Source: Myxococcus sp. CA023 (GTDB taxonomy: Bacteria > Myxococcota > Myxococcia > Myxococcales > Myxococcaceae). From it: DNA of 64,000 nt. The DNA is taken from NCBI RefSeq assembly GCF_010998615.1, contig NZ_JAAEAH010000026.1:33777-97776 (forward strand). The letters run 5' to 3'. The translations under genes and the position numbers were made by a program. The notes under the pieces were generated by a model that was given only the letters and a program-made list of their open reading frames with translations, was not told the DNA's origin and made no database searches. How positions within the stretch are numbered: the first letter of the stretch is position 1; the number at the start of each line of letters is the position of its first letter. Of this stretch, positions 25,289 to 34,364 are shown in pieces.

Positions 25289-25582
25289 ATGGAGACGGAT
25301 ATCAACCCGGCGAGCCGGGCGTCGGAGCATGAGTACATGGACGTGCCCCCGGTGGTGCGGGCGGAGCACGCCGAGGCGTCACTGACGCGTTTGATTGAAC
25401 AGCAGACGGCGAAGGTGCCCTCGCACGTGTTCCTGGTGGCGAGCCTCGCTGCGATGGGTGTTTCCTTCGTCTTGGAGGTGACGGGCCGCTCGCGCCCCAG
25501 CCGCTTCATTGGCCAGTGGGTGTCGCCCCTGCTGGTGATGGGCGTCTACAACAAGCTGGTGAAGATTTTCGGGCCGCGGTGA
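25289..25582 (+). CDS. Small membrane protein
   Basis: 97 aa from ATG 25289, preceded by GGGAGGGAGC. The C-terminal half holds two hydrophobic stretches (HVFLVASLAAMGVSFVLEV and FIGQWVSPLLVMGVYNKLV), probably one membrane hairpin, with a basic tail. Divergent from the DUF1990 operon. Function unknown. Confidence 0.72.
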   Translation: METDINPASRASEHEYMDVPPVVRAEHAEASLTRLIEQQTAKVPSHVFLVASLAAMGVSFVLEVTGRSRPSRFIGQWVSPLLVMGVYNKLVKIFGPR

Positions 25583-25726
25583 GACTGGGCGCCCATGCGG
25601 CCATCGCGTCGTGGTGAAGAACAACGCGTCCCGTGCCTCGTATGAGGTGGAAGGGGCACGGAAGGTGAGAAGTCGAGGGCCTCGTGGCGTAACGTGTCGT
25701 TCCAAACAGGATAGGGTCCGCTTGCT

Positions 25727-26398
25727 ATGCGCACCCTTCCTGGCTTGGGTCTTTCACTGCTTGTTGCGTTTTGGTTGGGTTGCTCCACCACCGCAAAGAC
25801 TCCCATTCAGCGAGGAGCGCACGCTGCAACGGAGGCGTGTTCCGCTTCGCATGAGGACCGTTGCGTCAGCCTCCTTTGCGAGGGGGACGCATGTGGCTTC
25901 TACCGCTGCGAGGACCTGCTCGGTGAAGTGGAGTTGGCGCGCTTTCCTCCCGCGCGTCCGCCTGTGGCCGCGGCAGCGCCGGGCAGCGGACCTCGGAGAA
26001 ATTGGGGAGGTGGGCAGCAGCTTCCACGCGGGGCTGTCATGGTCTTCCCCAACTGGAATGGCGGTTCCTCGCGGGTCATTCCTCCGTCGCACCGTTTAAC
26101 GCCCGGTCGCTGGGAAAAGCACCACATCTTCCCGCAGGCAGAAGACCTGGCTCGATGGTTCGAAGGGCAGGGCGTGAAAATCCACAGCTACACCATGCCC
26201 ATTCCTCGTGACGTGCACCGGCGGATTCATGGGCCCCTTGGCAATGGTGGCGCGTGGAACAAAGCATGGCGTGAGTTCCGGGACCGGAACCGGAACGCGA
26301 GCGCAGAGGAGATTTTCAAGCACGCGGGGGAGTTGATCCATCGCTTCGAACTCATCGGTGGTCCGATTCAGCCCTATTATTCCCGCCCTGGCGCGTAG
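25727..26398 (+). CDS. sitA6-like: SitA6-family polymorphic toxin lipoprotein (TIGR02269)
   Basis: 223 aa with lipobox FWLGC (Cys19) and a Cys-rich pro-region (CVSLLCEGDACGFYRCEDLL) typical of the Myxococcus paralogous lipoprotein family TIGR02269. The C-terminal toxin domain has H132-H133 in KHHIFPQ and H164/H168 in DVHRRIH, an HNH/AHH-like nuclease signature. In M. xanthus, SitA lipoproteins move between kin cells by TraA-dependent outer-membrane exchange and kill siblings lacking the matching SitI. Six bp upstream of its immunity gene. Base composition is less G+C-biased than neighbours, consistent with cassette exchange. Confidence 0.88.
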   Translation: MRTLPGLGLSLLVAFWLGCSTTAKTPIQRGAHAATEACSASHEDRCVSLLCEGDACGFYRCEDLLGEVELARFPPARPPVAAAAPGSGPRRNWGGGQQLPRGAVMVFPNWNGGSSRVIPPSHRLTPGRWEKHHIFPQAEDLARWFEGQGVKIHSYTMPIPRDVHRRIHGPLGNGGAWNKAWREFRDRNRNASAEEIFKHAGELIHRFELIGGPIQPYYSRPGA

Positions 26399-26404
26399 GG
26401 ACCC

Positions 26405-27127
26405 ATGACCCGATTCTTCTGGCTGCGTGACGACGAAGCGGCAACGGCCGCCTTCAGTGGAAGCTTCAACGCCGCGCACAAGTGGAGTCTGCCCGGCGTG
26501 AAGTGCTCCGCCTGTGGCACGACCTGGAGTTCCTGGGGGAACCACTATCCCCTCGTGGACCTGTCGCATCTGCCGGAGCGTGTCGCGTTCGAGAAGGTCC
26601 GGCCGGAGCAGTTCACGGAGTTCTCCCGTCTTCGGGAACTGGTGCGCCCCTTGGCTCCTCCGGATGCGGAACTGCCGCCTGGCGCGGCCTTCGGGCCTTT
26701 GGTTGGAACTGCGTCCGGCGAATTCGGTCCATTCACATGGCAGGGGACTTCGCTATTGCTCGTACGCCGCGATGCGATGGATCGCCTGCAAGCCGAAGGT
26801 GTACGCGGTCTGCTGGGCGGACAAACGGAACTGCGATTCCGCAAGAAGGAGTCACCGGAGTTGCTGGACCTCCAACTGGAGCCACGCGGTCTGCTGCATC
26901 CGGATTGCATCCCATCCGACGCATCGCCGCCGTGCCCAACCTGTGGGCGGCACGCCTTTGCTCGACCCAATGACCCCATCCTCGCCGCGGCTTCGCTCCC
27001 GGCGGATGTGGACGTGTTCCGGCTCGCGAACTTCGCGACGATGATCATCGGGACCGACCGGTTCGTGGATGCGGTGAGGCGCCTCGGGCTGGAGGGAATC
27101 GCCTGCCGGGAACTCCCTACCCGCTGA
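26405..27127 (+). CDS. sitI6-like: SitI6-family double-CXXCG immunity protein (TIGR02264)
   Basis: 240 aa, cytoplasmic, with the two zinc-knuckle-like motifs that name the family: C34-SA-C37-G and C177-PT-C180-G. The N-terminus MTRFFWLRDD and the terminal VFRLANFATMIIGTDRFVDAVRRLGL are also characteristic. It should neutralise the partner toxin by direct binding. The last 11 bp overlap the 3' end of the convergent AlkC-like gene, so the cassette is packed tightly against its neighbour. Confidence 0.88.
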   Translation: MTRFFWLRDDEAATAAFSGSFNAAHKWSLPGVKCSACGTTWSSWGNHYPLVDLSHLPERVAFEKVRPEQFTEFSRLRELVRPLAPPDAELPPGAAFGPLVGTASGEFGPFTWQGTSLLLVRRDAMDRLQAEGVRGLLGGQTELRFRKKESPELLDLQLEPRGLLHPDCIPSDASPPCPTCGRHAFARPNDPILAAASLPADVDVFRLANFATMIIGTDRFVDAVRRLGLEGIACRELPTR

Positions 27128-28226
27128 CCTCGACGACACCCAGCGGCAATCCCTGTCCATTCACCAGGGCCTCGAAGCGGTGCGGCCCGGCGTAGTGCTT
27201 GCGTGTGGTGAGCTGCGCGAAGGAGACGCGCTTGCTCACCGTCTCCGCTTGTCCCGGGCCAAGCAGCAGCTCGCGCACCTTGAACACCTTGGGCCGCGCC
27301 TCGCCGTTCGCCTTCTGGAAATGCACCGCGAGGTCCACCACCAGCGTCTGCTGCTGCTTCGAGCGGTTGGTCACCTCGAAGTGGACCTCCACCGTGTCGC
27401 CCAGGGCCGCGCGGCGGGGCAGCTTCGTCACGCGGGCCTCGATGCCCGACGGCGGCCGCGCGCCCACCACCGCCAGCGCCGCGGGCTCTCCGCGCTTGAT
27501 GGACGAGCGCAGCGCATGGCGCACCAGCCACTCCCGCTCCGGCGTGGCGTTCTTCATCCACGCCGTCGCCACCTGCACCAGCAGGGCGGGGTGGTCCTTG
27601 CCGATGTCGTTCAGGTTGTTGGCCACCGAGCGGCGCACGTACAGCGCCGGGTCGTCCTTCAGCCGCTCCAGCAGCGCGAGCACCGGTGTGGGGTCCTTCT
27701 GGAACTCGCGCAGCCGCGAGGCCCACGGCAGGCGCGTGCGCGTGCCCTCTGACACGAGCCGCCGGACATGCTCGCTCGGGTCCTCTGTCCACTCGCGCAG
27801 GCGGGCCAGCGTCTTCGCGGTGTGCCGCTCCAGGTAGGGCCGGATGGAGTACTCCGCGGTGAATCGCTGGGTGAGCGCGTGCTGGGCGCGCATGGACGGC
27901 TCGAAGTGCTCCAGGCCGTGCTCGGCCACGAAAATCGTGTGCGGCAGATAGAAGAAGGTCGCCATGGCCCCTCCCTCCGTGGCCTCCGTCCGGGGGCCGA
28001 GCGAGCGCAGCAGCACCTCCACCGCCTCCGGGTAGTCTTGGGGCAGCGCACGGTGCAGCGCGCCAGCGATATGACGCGCCCGGTCCATCAACTCATGGCC
28101 ATCCAGGCCTTTCGCGGCCTCTCGGATGAACGCAGCGCGAGGGAAGGTAGACGCCGCGGCGTGGAGTGACGCGCCGAGGCGTTCGACGAGCCGCGCGTCG
28201 AAGAATGTCTTGAGATGGTCCGCCAT
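27117..28226 (-). CDS. DNA alkylation repair protein, AlkC/AlkD-like HEAT repeats with Ig-like C-terminus
   Basis: 369 aa from ATG 28226 (MADHLKTFFDARLVERLG). Residues 1-250 form HEAT-like helical repeats (LREWTEDPSEHVRRLVSEGTRTRLPWASRL, DDPALYVRRSVANNLNDIGKDHP) as in AlkC/AlkD glycosylases, which excise N3- and N7-alkylated purines. The last 110 residues (HFEVTNRSKQQQTLVVDLAVHF) form an Ig-like beta domain, as in AlkC. Monocistronic; the stop overlaps the 3' end of the SitI6 gene. Confidence 0.87.
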   Translation of the reverse strand: MADHLKTFFDARLVERLGASLHAAASTFPRAAFIREAAKGLDGHELMDRARHIAGALHRALPQDYPEAVEVLLRSLGPRTEATEGGAMATFFYLPHTIFVAEHGLEHFEPSMRAQHALTQRFTAEYSIRPYLERHTAKTLARLREWTEDPSEHVRRLVSEGTRTRLPWASRLREFQKDPTPVLALLERLKDDPALYVRRSVANNLNDIGKDHPALLVQVATAWMKNATPEREWLVRHALRSSIKRGEPAALAVVGARPPSGIEARVTKLPRRAALGDTVEVHFEVTNRSKQQQTLVVDLAVHFQKANGEARPKVFKVRELLLGPGQAETVSKRVSFAQLTTRKHYAGPHRFEALVNGQGLPLGVVEVSG

Positions 28227-28409
28227 GGTGCGCGCATCCTGGCATGGGCTCACCGGTGCACCAGCACCATGTGCGTGCCAGGGGGCCGCGGTGGGCAGGC
28301 GGCCGGACAACGGTGGACTGGGCAGCTCGGGGTGGCTCTGCTAGGCCCTGGGCCCGTGGCGACGCGAACGGGCCAGCACTGGAGTCAGGACACGCGCAGC
28401 AGGCCCGTG

Positions 28410-30338
28410 GTGACGGAGCCCCGCTCCTTGCGTGAACAGCTCTCCGAGGTGCCGGATTCGCTCGCGCTGCTCGAAGGGCTGTTCACCCATTCGCCCGTGC
28501 CCTATGCCGTCTTCACCTCGGACGGCCACTGCCTGCTCACCAACCCCGCCTTCCTGGCGATGTTCGGCGCGGCGCCGCCGCCCGACTACAGCCTCTTCAA
28601 GGACGAACTGCTCGCGCAGCTGGGCTACGCGAAGCTCCTCCTACGGGCCGTGTCGGGCGAGCGCGTCCAGACGCCGGTGTTCTGGTACGACGTGAAGGAG
28701 CTGGAGCACGTCCGGGCGCCCGCCGAGGCGCGGCGCATCGCCATCTCCTGTACCGGCTTCCCCCTGGTCTCCGCCAGCGGCGGCGTCACGCACATCGCCG
28801 TGGCCTACAAGGACATGACGGCGGAGCTGGCGGCGCGCGAGGCGGCGCAAGCGGAGCGGCGCAACCTGCTCCAGGTCTTCACCCAGGCGCCGGTGGCCAT
28901 CAGCGTGTTGCGCGGCTACGAGCTGCGCTACGAGTTCGCCAACCCGCTGCTCCAGAAGCTCATGGGCGGACGCGAGCTGAACGGGCGCACCCAGGAAGAG
29001 GTCATTCCGGATTTGTCTCCGGAGCTGCTGAGCCTCCACCGGGGCGTGCTGGAGACGGGCGAGCGCGCCATCGCGCGGGAGTACCCCGTCACCATCGACT
29101 ACGAGGGCGCCGGCCGCGTCGAGACCAGGTTCTGGAACATCATCTTCGAGCCCCTGCGCGACGAGCGCGGCCTCGTGGACGGCCTGGTGACGTTGGCCTT
29201 CGACGTCACCGAGCAGGTGCTCGCGCGCCAGGCCGTGGAGAGCCAGCAGAAGTGGCTGGAGGCCGTGCTCGACCTGATGCCCATGCCGGTGGTGATGGCG
29301 GACCCGGCCAGTGGCGACCTCAACTTCTCCAACGCCGCGGCGGACCGGCTCTACGGCCTGCACATCCCCAAGGACGTGCCCGCCACCGCGTATGGCGAGC
29401 ACTTCCACGTCACGGACCTGGAGGGCCGCCGGCTGAGCGTGGATGACATCCCCTCCAACCGCGCGGCCCGGGGCGAGCGGCTGGACGGGCTGGAGGTCCA
29501 CTGGCACACGCCCGCGGGCCAGTACGCCCTCAGCATCTCGTCGGAGACGCTGCCCGCGATGCACGGCCATCCGTCCGTGGTGGTGATTCCCTTCCTGGAC
29601 ATCACCCGCCTGAAGACGGTGGAGCAGCACCTCCAGGAGGTCGTGCGTGCCCGTGACGAGTTCCTGTCGGTGGCCAGCCACGAGCTGAAGACACCGCTGA
29701 CGTCACTGGGGCTGCGGCTCCAGTCCTTCGTGCGCGCCATCCACGCGGACCCGGAGTCCGCGTTGGCCCAGCGTCACGGGCGCGAGGTGGAGGCCATGCG
29801 CCGGCAGGTGACGCGTCTGGCCGAGCTCGTGGACGGGCTGCTCGACGTGTCGCGCATCAGCACCGGCCGGTTGAAGCTCCAGTTCGAGCCAGTGGACCTG
29901 CCCTCGCTCGTGCGCGAGATGGCCGCGCGTTTCGAGTTGGAGGCCGCGCGCGCCGGCTGCGAGCTGCACGTCACGCGGGCGGAAGGGCTCGAGGGGGCGT
30001 GGGACCGGCTGCGGCTGGAGCAGGTGGTCTCCAACCTGCTGTCCAACGCGCTCAAGTACGGCGCGGGCGCACCCGTGCACATCGACGTGTCGCCGGGGGG
30101 CATGGGCGCCCGGCTGTGGGTGAAGGACCGGGGCATTGGCATCGACCCGGAAGCCCACGCGCGCATCTTCCAGAAGTTCGAGCGCGCCGTGTCCGAGCGG
30201 AACTACGGCGGCATGGGCCTGGGGTTGTACGTGACGCGCACGCTGGTGGAGGCCCTGGGGGGCACCATCCAGGTGGACAGCCAGCCCGGCGAGGGCGCCA
30301 CCTTCGTGGTGGAGCTGCCGCTCCAGCCCGCGAGATAG
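28410..30338 (+). CDS. Soluble PAS-domain sensor histidine kinase
   Basis: About 642 aa. Three PAS-like domains (starting near FTHSPVPYAVF, FTQAPVAISVL and LDLMPMPVVM) precede HisKA with phospho-acceptor His in SVASHELKTPLTSL, and a HATPase_c with VKDRGIGID, FEKFERA-type G2 region and MGLGLYVTRTLVEALGG. No TM segments, so it senses a cytoplasmic signal such as redox state or a small ligand. No response regulator is adjacent. The start is uncertain (GTG 28410 or GTG 28356). It ends 40 bp before recF. Confidence 0.88.
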   Translation: MTEPRSLREQLSEVPDSLALLEGLFTHSPVPYAVFTSDGHCLLTNPAFLAMFGAAPPPDYSLFKDELLAQLGYAKLLLRAVSGERVQTPVFWYDVKELEHVRAPAEARRIAISCTGFPLVSASGGVTHIAVAYKDMTAELAAREAAQAERRNLLQVFTQAPVAISVLRGYELRYEFANPLLQKLMGGRELNGRTQEEVIPDLSPELLSLHRGVLETGERAIAREYPVTIDYEGAGRVETRFWNIIFEPLRDERGLVDGLVTLAFDVTEQVLARQAVESQQKWLEAVLDLMPMPVVMADPASGDLNFSNAAADRLYGLHIPKDVPATAYGEHFHVTDLEGRRLSVDDIPSNRAARGERLDGLEVHWHTPAGQYALSISSETLPAMHGHPSVVVIPFLDITRLKTVEQHLQEVVRARDEFLSVASHELKTPLTSLGLRLQSFVRAIHADPESALAQRHGREVEAMRRQVTRLAELVDGLLDVSRISTGRLKLQFEPVDLPSLVREMAARFELEAARAGCELHVTRAEGLEGAWDRLRLEQVVSNLLSNALKYGAGAPVHIDVSPGGMGARLWVKDRGIGIDPEAHARIFQKFERAVSERNYGGMGLGLYVTRTLVEALGGTIQVDSQPGEGATFVVELPLQPAR

Positions 30339-30378
30339 GTCCCCCGCCGGAGGGCGGAGAGGTTATACGGAGGGGGCC

Positions 30379-31521
30379 GTGCGCCTCCTCGCGCTTCACG
30401 TCCACGACTTCCGGAACCTCCCCCAGGTCCAGCTCTCGCCCAGTGCCCACGCCACCATCGCCGTGGGGCAGAACGGGCAGGGCAAGACGAACCTGCTGGA
30501 GGCCCTCTACTTCCTGGCCACGCTCAAGCCGCTGCGCGCGGGGCGCCTGTCGGAGCTGGTGCGCTGGGGCTCGCAGGGCGCGCGGGTGACGGGGCGCTTC
30601 CTGCTCAAGGGCGCCGAGCGTGAAATCGCCGTGGAGGTGGGCGGCGGCACGCGGCAGGCCTTCGTGGATGGGAAGAAGGCCTCCAGCCTGGAGGACTACT
30701 TCGGCGGCGTGTCCGTGGTGGCCTTCACGCCGGATGACCTGGAGGTGGTGAAGGGCGGTCCGGACTCACGGCGCGGCTTCCTGGACCGGGCGGTGTTCAA
30801 CCGCTTCCCCGCCTTCCTGCGCGAGAGCCGCGAGTACGCCCGGGCCTTGAAGAACCGCAACCGCCTGCTGCGCGAAGGGCACACGGTGGACGCGGTGTAT
30901 CTGGAGGCCTACGACGAGACGCTGGCGAAGGCTGGCGCGCGCATCTATTCGCGGCGGCGCTCGCTGATGGCGGAGCTGGCGCCCAGGGCGCAGGCGACCT
31001 TCGCCTCCATTGGCCGCACGGTAGACCCGGCCGTGTACAACTACCGCCCCGCGCATCTGGAGGGCGACTTCGCCGCCGCGGACGAAGCGGCGCTGGCGGC
31101 CATGTTGCGGGAGAGCCTCTCCGCGCGCCTGCGGCGGGACATGGAGCGGGGCTTCACCTCGGTGGGGCCGCATTCGGACGACGTCTCGGTGACGCTGGGA
31201 GGCCGCAGCGCGCGGGCCTATGCGAGCCAGGGACAGCAGCGGGCGCTGGTGCTCGGCTGGAAGATTGCCGAAATCGAGAACCTGGAGGCCGCGATGGGCT
31301 TCCTGCCGCTGCTGCTGCTGGACGACGTGTCGAGCGAGCTGGACCCCGAGCGCAACGCCTACCTCATGGGCTACCTGGCCCAGAGCGGCGCGCAGGTGGT
31401 GCTCACCACCACGGACGGCTCGCTGGTGCGGGGCGCGGCGGCGGACGACACGCTCTGGCTCGACGTGCACGGCGGGCAGGTGGCGGTGCGCGCGGACGCC
31501 GAGCCGCCTCCCACCAGCTGA
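30379..31521 (+). CDS. recF: DNA replication and repair protein RecF
   Basis: 380 aa from GTG 30379 with GGAGGG upstream. Walker A is VGQNGQGKTN (29-38); the signature region AYASQGQQRALVLGWKIAEIE and Walker B FLPLLLLDDVSSELD follow, as in SMC-like RecF. It loads RecA onto gapped DNA with RecO and RecR. It lies downstream of a sensor kinase rather than dnaN, showing the rearranged order of replication genes in this lineage. Confidence 0.96.
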   Translation: MRLLALHVHDFRNLPQVQLSPSAHATIAVGQNGQGKTNLLEALYFLATLKPLRAGRLSELVRWGSQGARVTGRFLLKGAEREIAVEVGGGTRQAFVDGKKASSLEDYFGGVSVVAFTPDDLEVVKGGPDSRRGFLDRAVFNRFPAFLRESREYARALKNRNRLLREGHTVDAVYLEAYDETLAKAGARIYSRRRSLMAELAPRAQATFASIGRTVDPAVYNYRPAHLEGDFAAADEAALAAMLRESLSARLRRDMERGFTSVGPHSDDVSVTLGGRSARAYASQGQQRALVLGWKIAEIENLEAAMGFLPLLLLDDVSSELDPERNAYLMGYLAQSGAQVVLTTTDGSLVRGAAADDTLWLDVHGGQVAVRADAEPPPTS

Positions 31522-31523
31522 AG

Positions 31524-31913
31524 TCACGGCGTCACGCGCCGACGGTGCCAGGGCCAGTGGACGTGGAAGCGCCGCTCCGCGTGGTGCGGCACGTCGCCCG
31601 GCGCCACGTTCTTGAAGAAGGGGAAGCGGTATTCCGCCCAGAGCACGCCGTACGCCACGGCGAAGAGGAAGGTGGCCAGTGGCAGCCACCACGACGTGCC
31701 CACGGCGAGCGCGATGACGGTGAGCAGCAGCAGCGCGACGCCGATGCCCAGTGACACATCGCGCAGCCGCTTGGACTCGCTGAAAGCCAACCCCATGGAC
31801 ACCACCGACAGGAGCAGCACGCAGACGGCCAGCCAGTAGCTGTGCCGTGTGTACAGGTTGGCGATTCCCAGCAGGAAGAGGCCGAGGCCGAATATCGCGA
31901 GTCCGCCGTCCAT
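31524..31913 (-). CDS. Small integral membrane protein
   Basis: 129 aa from ATG 31913, with AAGGAGG 5 nt upstream. Four predicted TM helices (LAIFGLGLFLLGIANLY; YWLAVCVLLLSVVSMGLAF; VSLGIGVALLLLTVIALAVG; WLPLATFLFAVAYGVLWAEY) precede a His-rich cytoplasmic tail (HHAERRFHVHWPWHRRR). The His cluster could bind metal but matches no known motif. Its stop is 2 bp from that of recF (convergent). Family unknown. Confidence 0.78.
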   Translation of the reverse strand: MDGGLAIFGLGLFLLGIANLYTRHSYWLAVCVLLLSVVSMGLAFSESKRLRDVSLGIGVALLLLTVIALAVGTSWWLPLATFLFAVAYGVLWAEYRFPFFKNVAPGDVPHHAERRFHVHWPWHRRRVTP

Positions 31914-32229
31914 GGGGTCCTCCTTGTCCGTGTGTCGAGCGTGGGGCACTGCTGTCCGAGCCGGGCGGCTTGCGTGCGTCGGAACAAAGCTGGGGCCGCG
32001 CGGCGTGGCCGGGGACTGCCCGCGGATGGATGCTCGCGCAGACTGGTTGGTGCCGTGGCGGACGGCCGGCGCACCTCGGGTGGCGGGAATGTGACGTGCC
32101 AGGATGGATTCAGAGGTGTGACAGTGGACGTTTGGCCCCCACCGCACGACATGGAATTCCTTGCAGGTGCGCGACTTGTGACGCATGACTTGGTCGCAGG
32201 GCCGGAAGAGAGCCACGAAGAACGGTGCC
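31914..32229. other. 316-bp divergent intergenic region
   Basis: No coding sequence found. It should hold the promoters of the small membrane protein (reverse) and of the Mla-type operon (forward). The half next to the Mla operon is less G+C-rich (TTTGG, GGAATTCCTTGCAG around 32130-32165), but no pair of elements with proper spacing was convincing. Confidence 0.45.
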
Positions 32230-32733
32230 ATGCCGCGGATGACGCTGCTGTGCCTGCTGGTGGTCATGCCCCTGGCGGGCTGTCACAGGACGACGTTCGA
32301 GGATTCCGTCCTCACCAAGCCCGCCGTGCGCTACCGCATTGGCAAGCTCCCCGCGTACTGGGAGCAGGTGCGGCTGGAGGACAACGACCTCGCCTTCGCC
32401 GAGGAGGGCACCGGTCGCGCGCTCTCCGTCAACGCCACGTGCAAGGGACATGATGACCCGTCGCTCCAGGTGCTCACCCGGCACCTGCTAGCGGGCTTCA
32501 CGGACCGGCGGGAAATCGCTGAACAGCGCATCCCCATGGATGGGCGCGAGGCCCTGCGCACCCGCCACCTGGCGAAGATGGACGGCGTGCCCGTGCAACT
32601 GGAGCTGGTGGTGCTGAAGAAGGACAACTGCGTGTTCGACTTCACCTATGTGTCGCCGCCGGAGCTCGCGGCCGGGCGCATGGCGGACTTCGACGCGCTG
32701 CTGGCCGGCTTCGAATCGGAGCGCAAGGGATGA
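32230..32733 (+). CDS. Lipoprotein at head of Mla-type transporter operon
   Basis: 167 aa with lipobox MPLAGC. The mature part (YRIGKLPAYWEQVRLEDNDLAFAEEGTGRALSVNATC) is a small alpha/beta domain unlike MlaC. Its TGA overlaps the permease ATG (ATGA), so it is coupled to the lipid ABC transporter. It may act as a periplasmic accessory factor at the outer or inner membrane. ATG 32239 is an alternative start. Not recognised beyond this. Confidence 0.75.
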   Translation: MPRMTLLCLLVVMPLAGCHRTTFEDSVLTKPAVRYRIGKLPAYWEQVRLEDNDLAFAEEGTGRALSVNATCKGHDDPSLQVLTRHLLAGFTDRREIAEQRIPMDGREALRTRHLAKMDGVPVQLELVVLKKDNCVFDFTYVSPPELAAGRMADFDALLAGFESERKG

Positions 32734-33539
32734 CGACCCGGCAGCCCGAGGTGGACGCGGCGGCGGCTTCCGGGCCCCCGAGCCTCATGGACCGCGCGAA
32801 GGAGCGCTTGGAGTCACTGGGCGCCCTGTCGCGGATGACGGGGCAGGTGTTCAGCCGCGCGGTGCGTCCGCCCTATGACTGGCGCGGGCTCGTGTACCAC
32901 ACGGAGTCGTTGGGCGTGCGCTCGCTGCCCATCGCACTGCTCACCGCGATGTTCGCGGGGCTCGTCATCTCGTTGCAGTTCGGCTACTTCCTGTCGCGCT
33001 TCGGCGTGCAGTACACCGTGGGCCGCGTGGTCATCCTCACGCTGTTCCGCGAGCTGGCGCCGGTGCTCACCGCGCTCACCGTGGGCGCGCGCATCGGCAG
33101 CGGCATCGCCGCGGAGCTGGGCGCCATGACGGTGACGGAGCAGGTGGACGCCATCCGCGCGCTGGGCGCTGACCCGCTGCGCAAGCTGGTGGTGCCCCGC
33201 GTGCTGGCGTGTCTGATTGTGCTGCCGGTGCTCACCGTGTTCGCGGACGTCGTGGGCCTGGTGGCGGGCGCGCTGGTGGTGAACTTCCAGTACGCGATTA
33301 CGCTCAACCTCTTCTTCCAGGGCGCGCTGGACGCGGTGCTGATGCCGGACTTCGCCTCGGGCGTGTTCAAGGGCGCGGTGTTCGGACTCATCATCGGCCT
33401 GGTGGGCTGCTTCCGCGGGCTCACCGTGGAGGGCGGCACGGAGGGCGTGGGCCGCGCCACCACCCAGACGGTGGCGACCACGTCCGTCTCCGTGTGCCTG
33501 GCGGACTTCTTCATCACCCAGCTCACGCTGAGCCTGTGA
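32730..33539 (+). CDS. mlaE: MlaE-type ABC transporter permease
   Basis: 269 aa, the usual length for MlaE/YrbE permeases. Hydrophobic segments include LPIALLTAMFAGLVISLQFG, and the conserved cytoplasmic loop is AELGAMTVTEQVDAIRALG with a Glu/Asp-rich EQxDA motif that contacts the ATPase. It moves phospholipid between the inner membrane and the periplasmic MCE protein. Overlaps the upstream lipoprotein gene by 4 bp; the ATPase gene starts 6 bp downstream. Confidence 0.93.
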   Translation: MTTRQPEVDAAAASGPPSLMDRAKERLESLGALSRMTGQVFSRAVRPPYDWRGLVYHTESLGVRSLPIALLTAMFAGLVISLQFGYFLSRFGVQYTVGRVVILTLFRELAPVLTALTVGARIGSGIAAELGAMTVTEQVDAIRALGADPLRKLVVPRVLACLIVLPVLTVFADVVGLVAGALVVNFQYAITLNLFFQGALDAVLMPDFASGVFKGAVFGLIIGLVGCFRGLTVEGGTEGVGRATTQTVATTSVSVCLADFFITQLTLSL

Positions 33540-33545
33540 CGCGCC

Positions 33546-34364
33546 ATGCGCTCCTCGTCCCAGACACCTTCTGAGTTCGCGTTCCAGCCGCCCCGGCCGG
33601 GTGAGCAGCTCATCTATTTCGAGCACCTGACGAAGGCGTTCGGCGCCAAGCGCGTCTATGACGACATGGACCTGGACGTGCGCGCCGGTGAGACGCTGGT
33701 GGTGATGGGCGGCTCGGGCACGGGCAAGAGCGTGCTGCTCAAATGTCTCATCGGACTGCTGTCGCCAGACACCGGACGCATCCTCTTCCAGGGGCACGAC
33801 CTGACGCGCTTCACGGAGGAGCAGTTCATTCCGGTGCGCCGGCACGTGGCCATGGTGTTCCAGGGCGCGGCGCTCTTCGACTCGCTGAACGTCGGGGAGA
33901 ACGTGGCGTACCCGTTGCGCGAGCACTTCCCGGACATGCCGGCGGACGAGGTCCGTGCCCGCGTGGCGGAGAAGCTGGCGCTGGTGGACCTGCCCAATAC
34001 GGAGAGGCTGATGCCCTCCGACTTGTCGGGCGGCATGCGCAAGCGCGTGGGTCTGGCGCGGGCCATCGCCACGGAGCCGGAGGTCATCCTCTGGGATGAG
34101 CCCACCACGGGCCTGGACCCCGTCACCACGCAGTCCATCAACGTGTTGATCAACTCGATGAAGACCCGGCTCGGTTGCACTTCCATCGTCGTGACCCACG
34201 ACATGGTGAGCGCGTTCACCGTGGGAGACCGCATCGCCATGCTGGCCAATCGGAGAATCGTGCAGGTGGGCAATCCGCGGGAGATGCTCCACTCCACCGT
34301 CCCGGAGGTGCGTGCCTTCCTCGACGCGCGCCGCGTGGAGTTGTTCCCCGGAGGCGCGCGATGA
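33546..34364 (+). CDS. mlaF: MlaF-type ABC transporter ATPase
   Basis: 272 aa. Walker A is GGSGTGKS (55-62), Q-loop MVFQGAALFDSLNVGENVAYPLRE, signature LSGGMRKRVGLARA, Walker B VILWDEPTTGLDP and H-loop His in VVTHDM. The DSLNVxENVAYPLRE word is characteristic of the Mla/Mkl subfamily. It energises lipid transport with the adjacent MlaE and MCE proteins. The stop overlaps the next ATG. Confidence 0.95.
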   Translation: MRSSSQTPSEFAFQPPRPGEQLIYFEHLTKAFGAKRVYDDMDLDVRAGETLVVMGGSGTGKSVLLKCLIGLLSPDTGRILFQGHDLTRFTEEQFIPVRRHVAMVFQGAALFDSLNVGENVAYPLREHFPDMPADEVRARVAEKLALVDLPNTERLMPSDLSGGMRKRVGLARAIATEPEVILWDEPTTGLDPVTTQSINVLINSMKTRLGCTSIVVTHDMVSAFTVGDRIAMLANRRIVQVGNPREMLHSTVPEVRAFLDARRVELFPGGAR

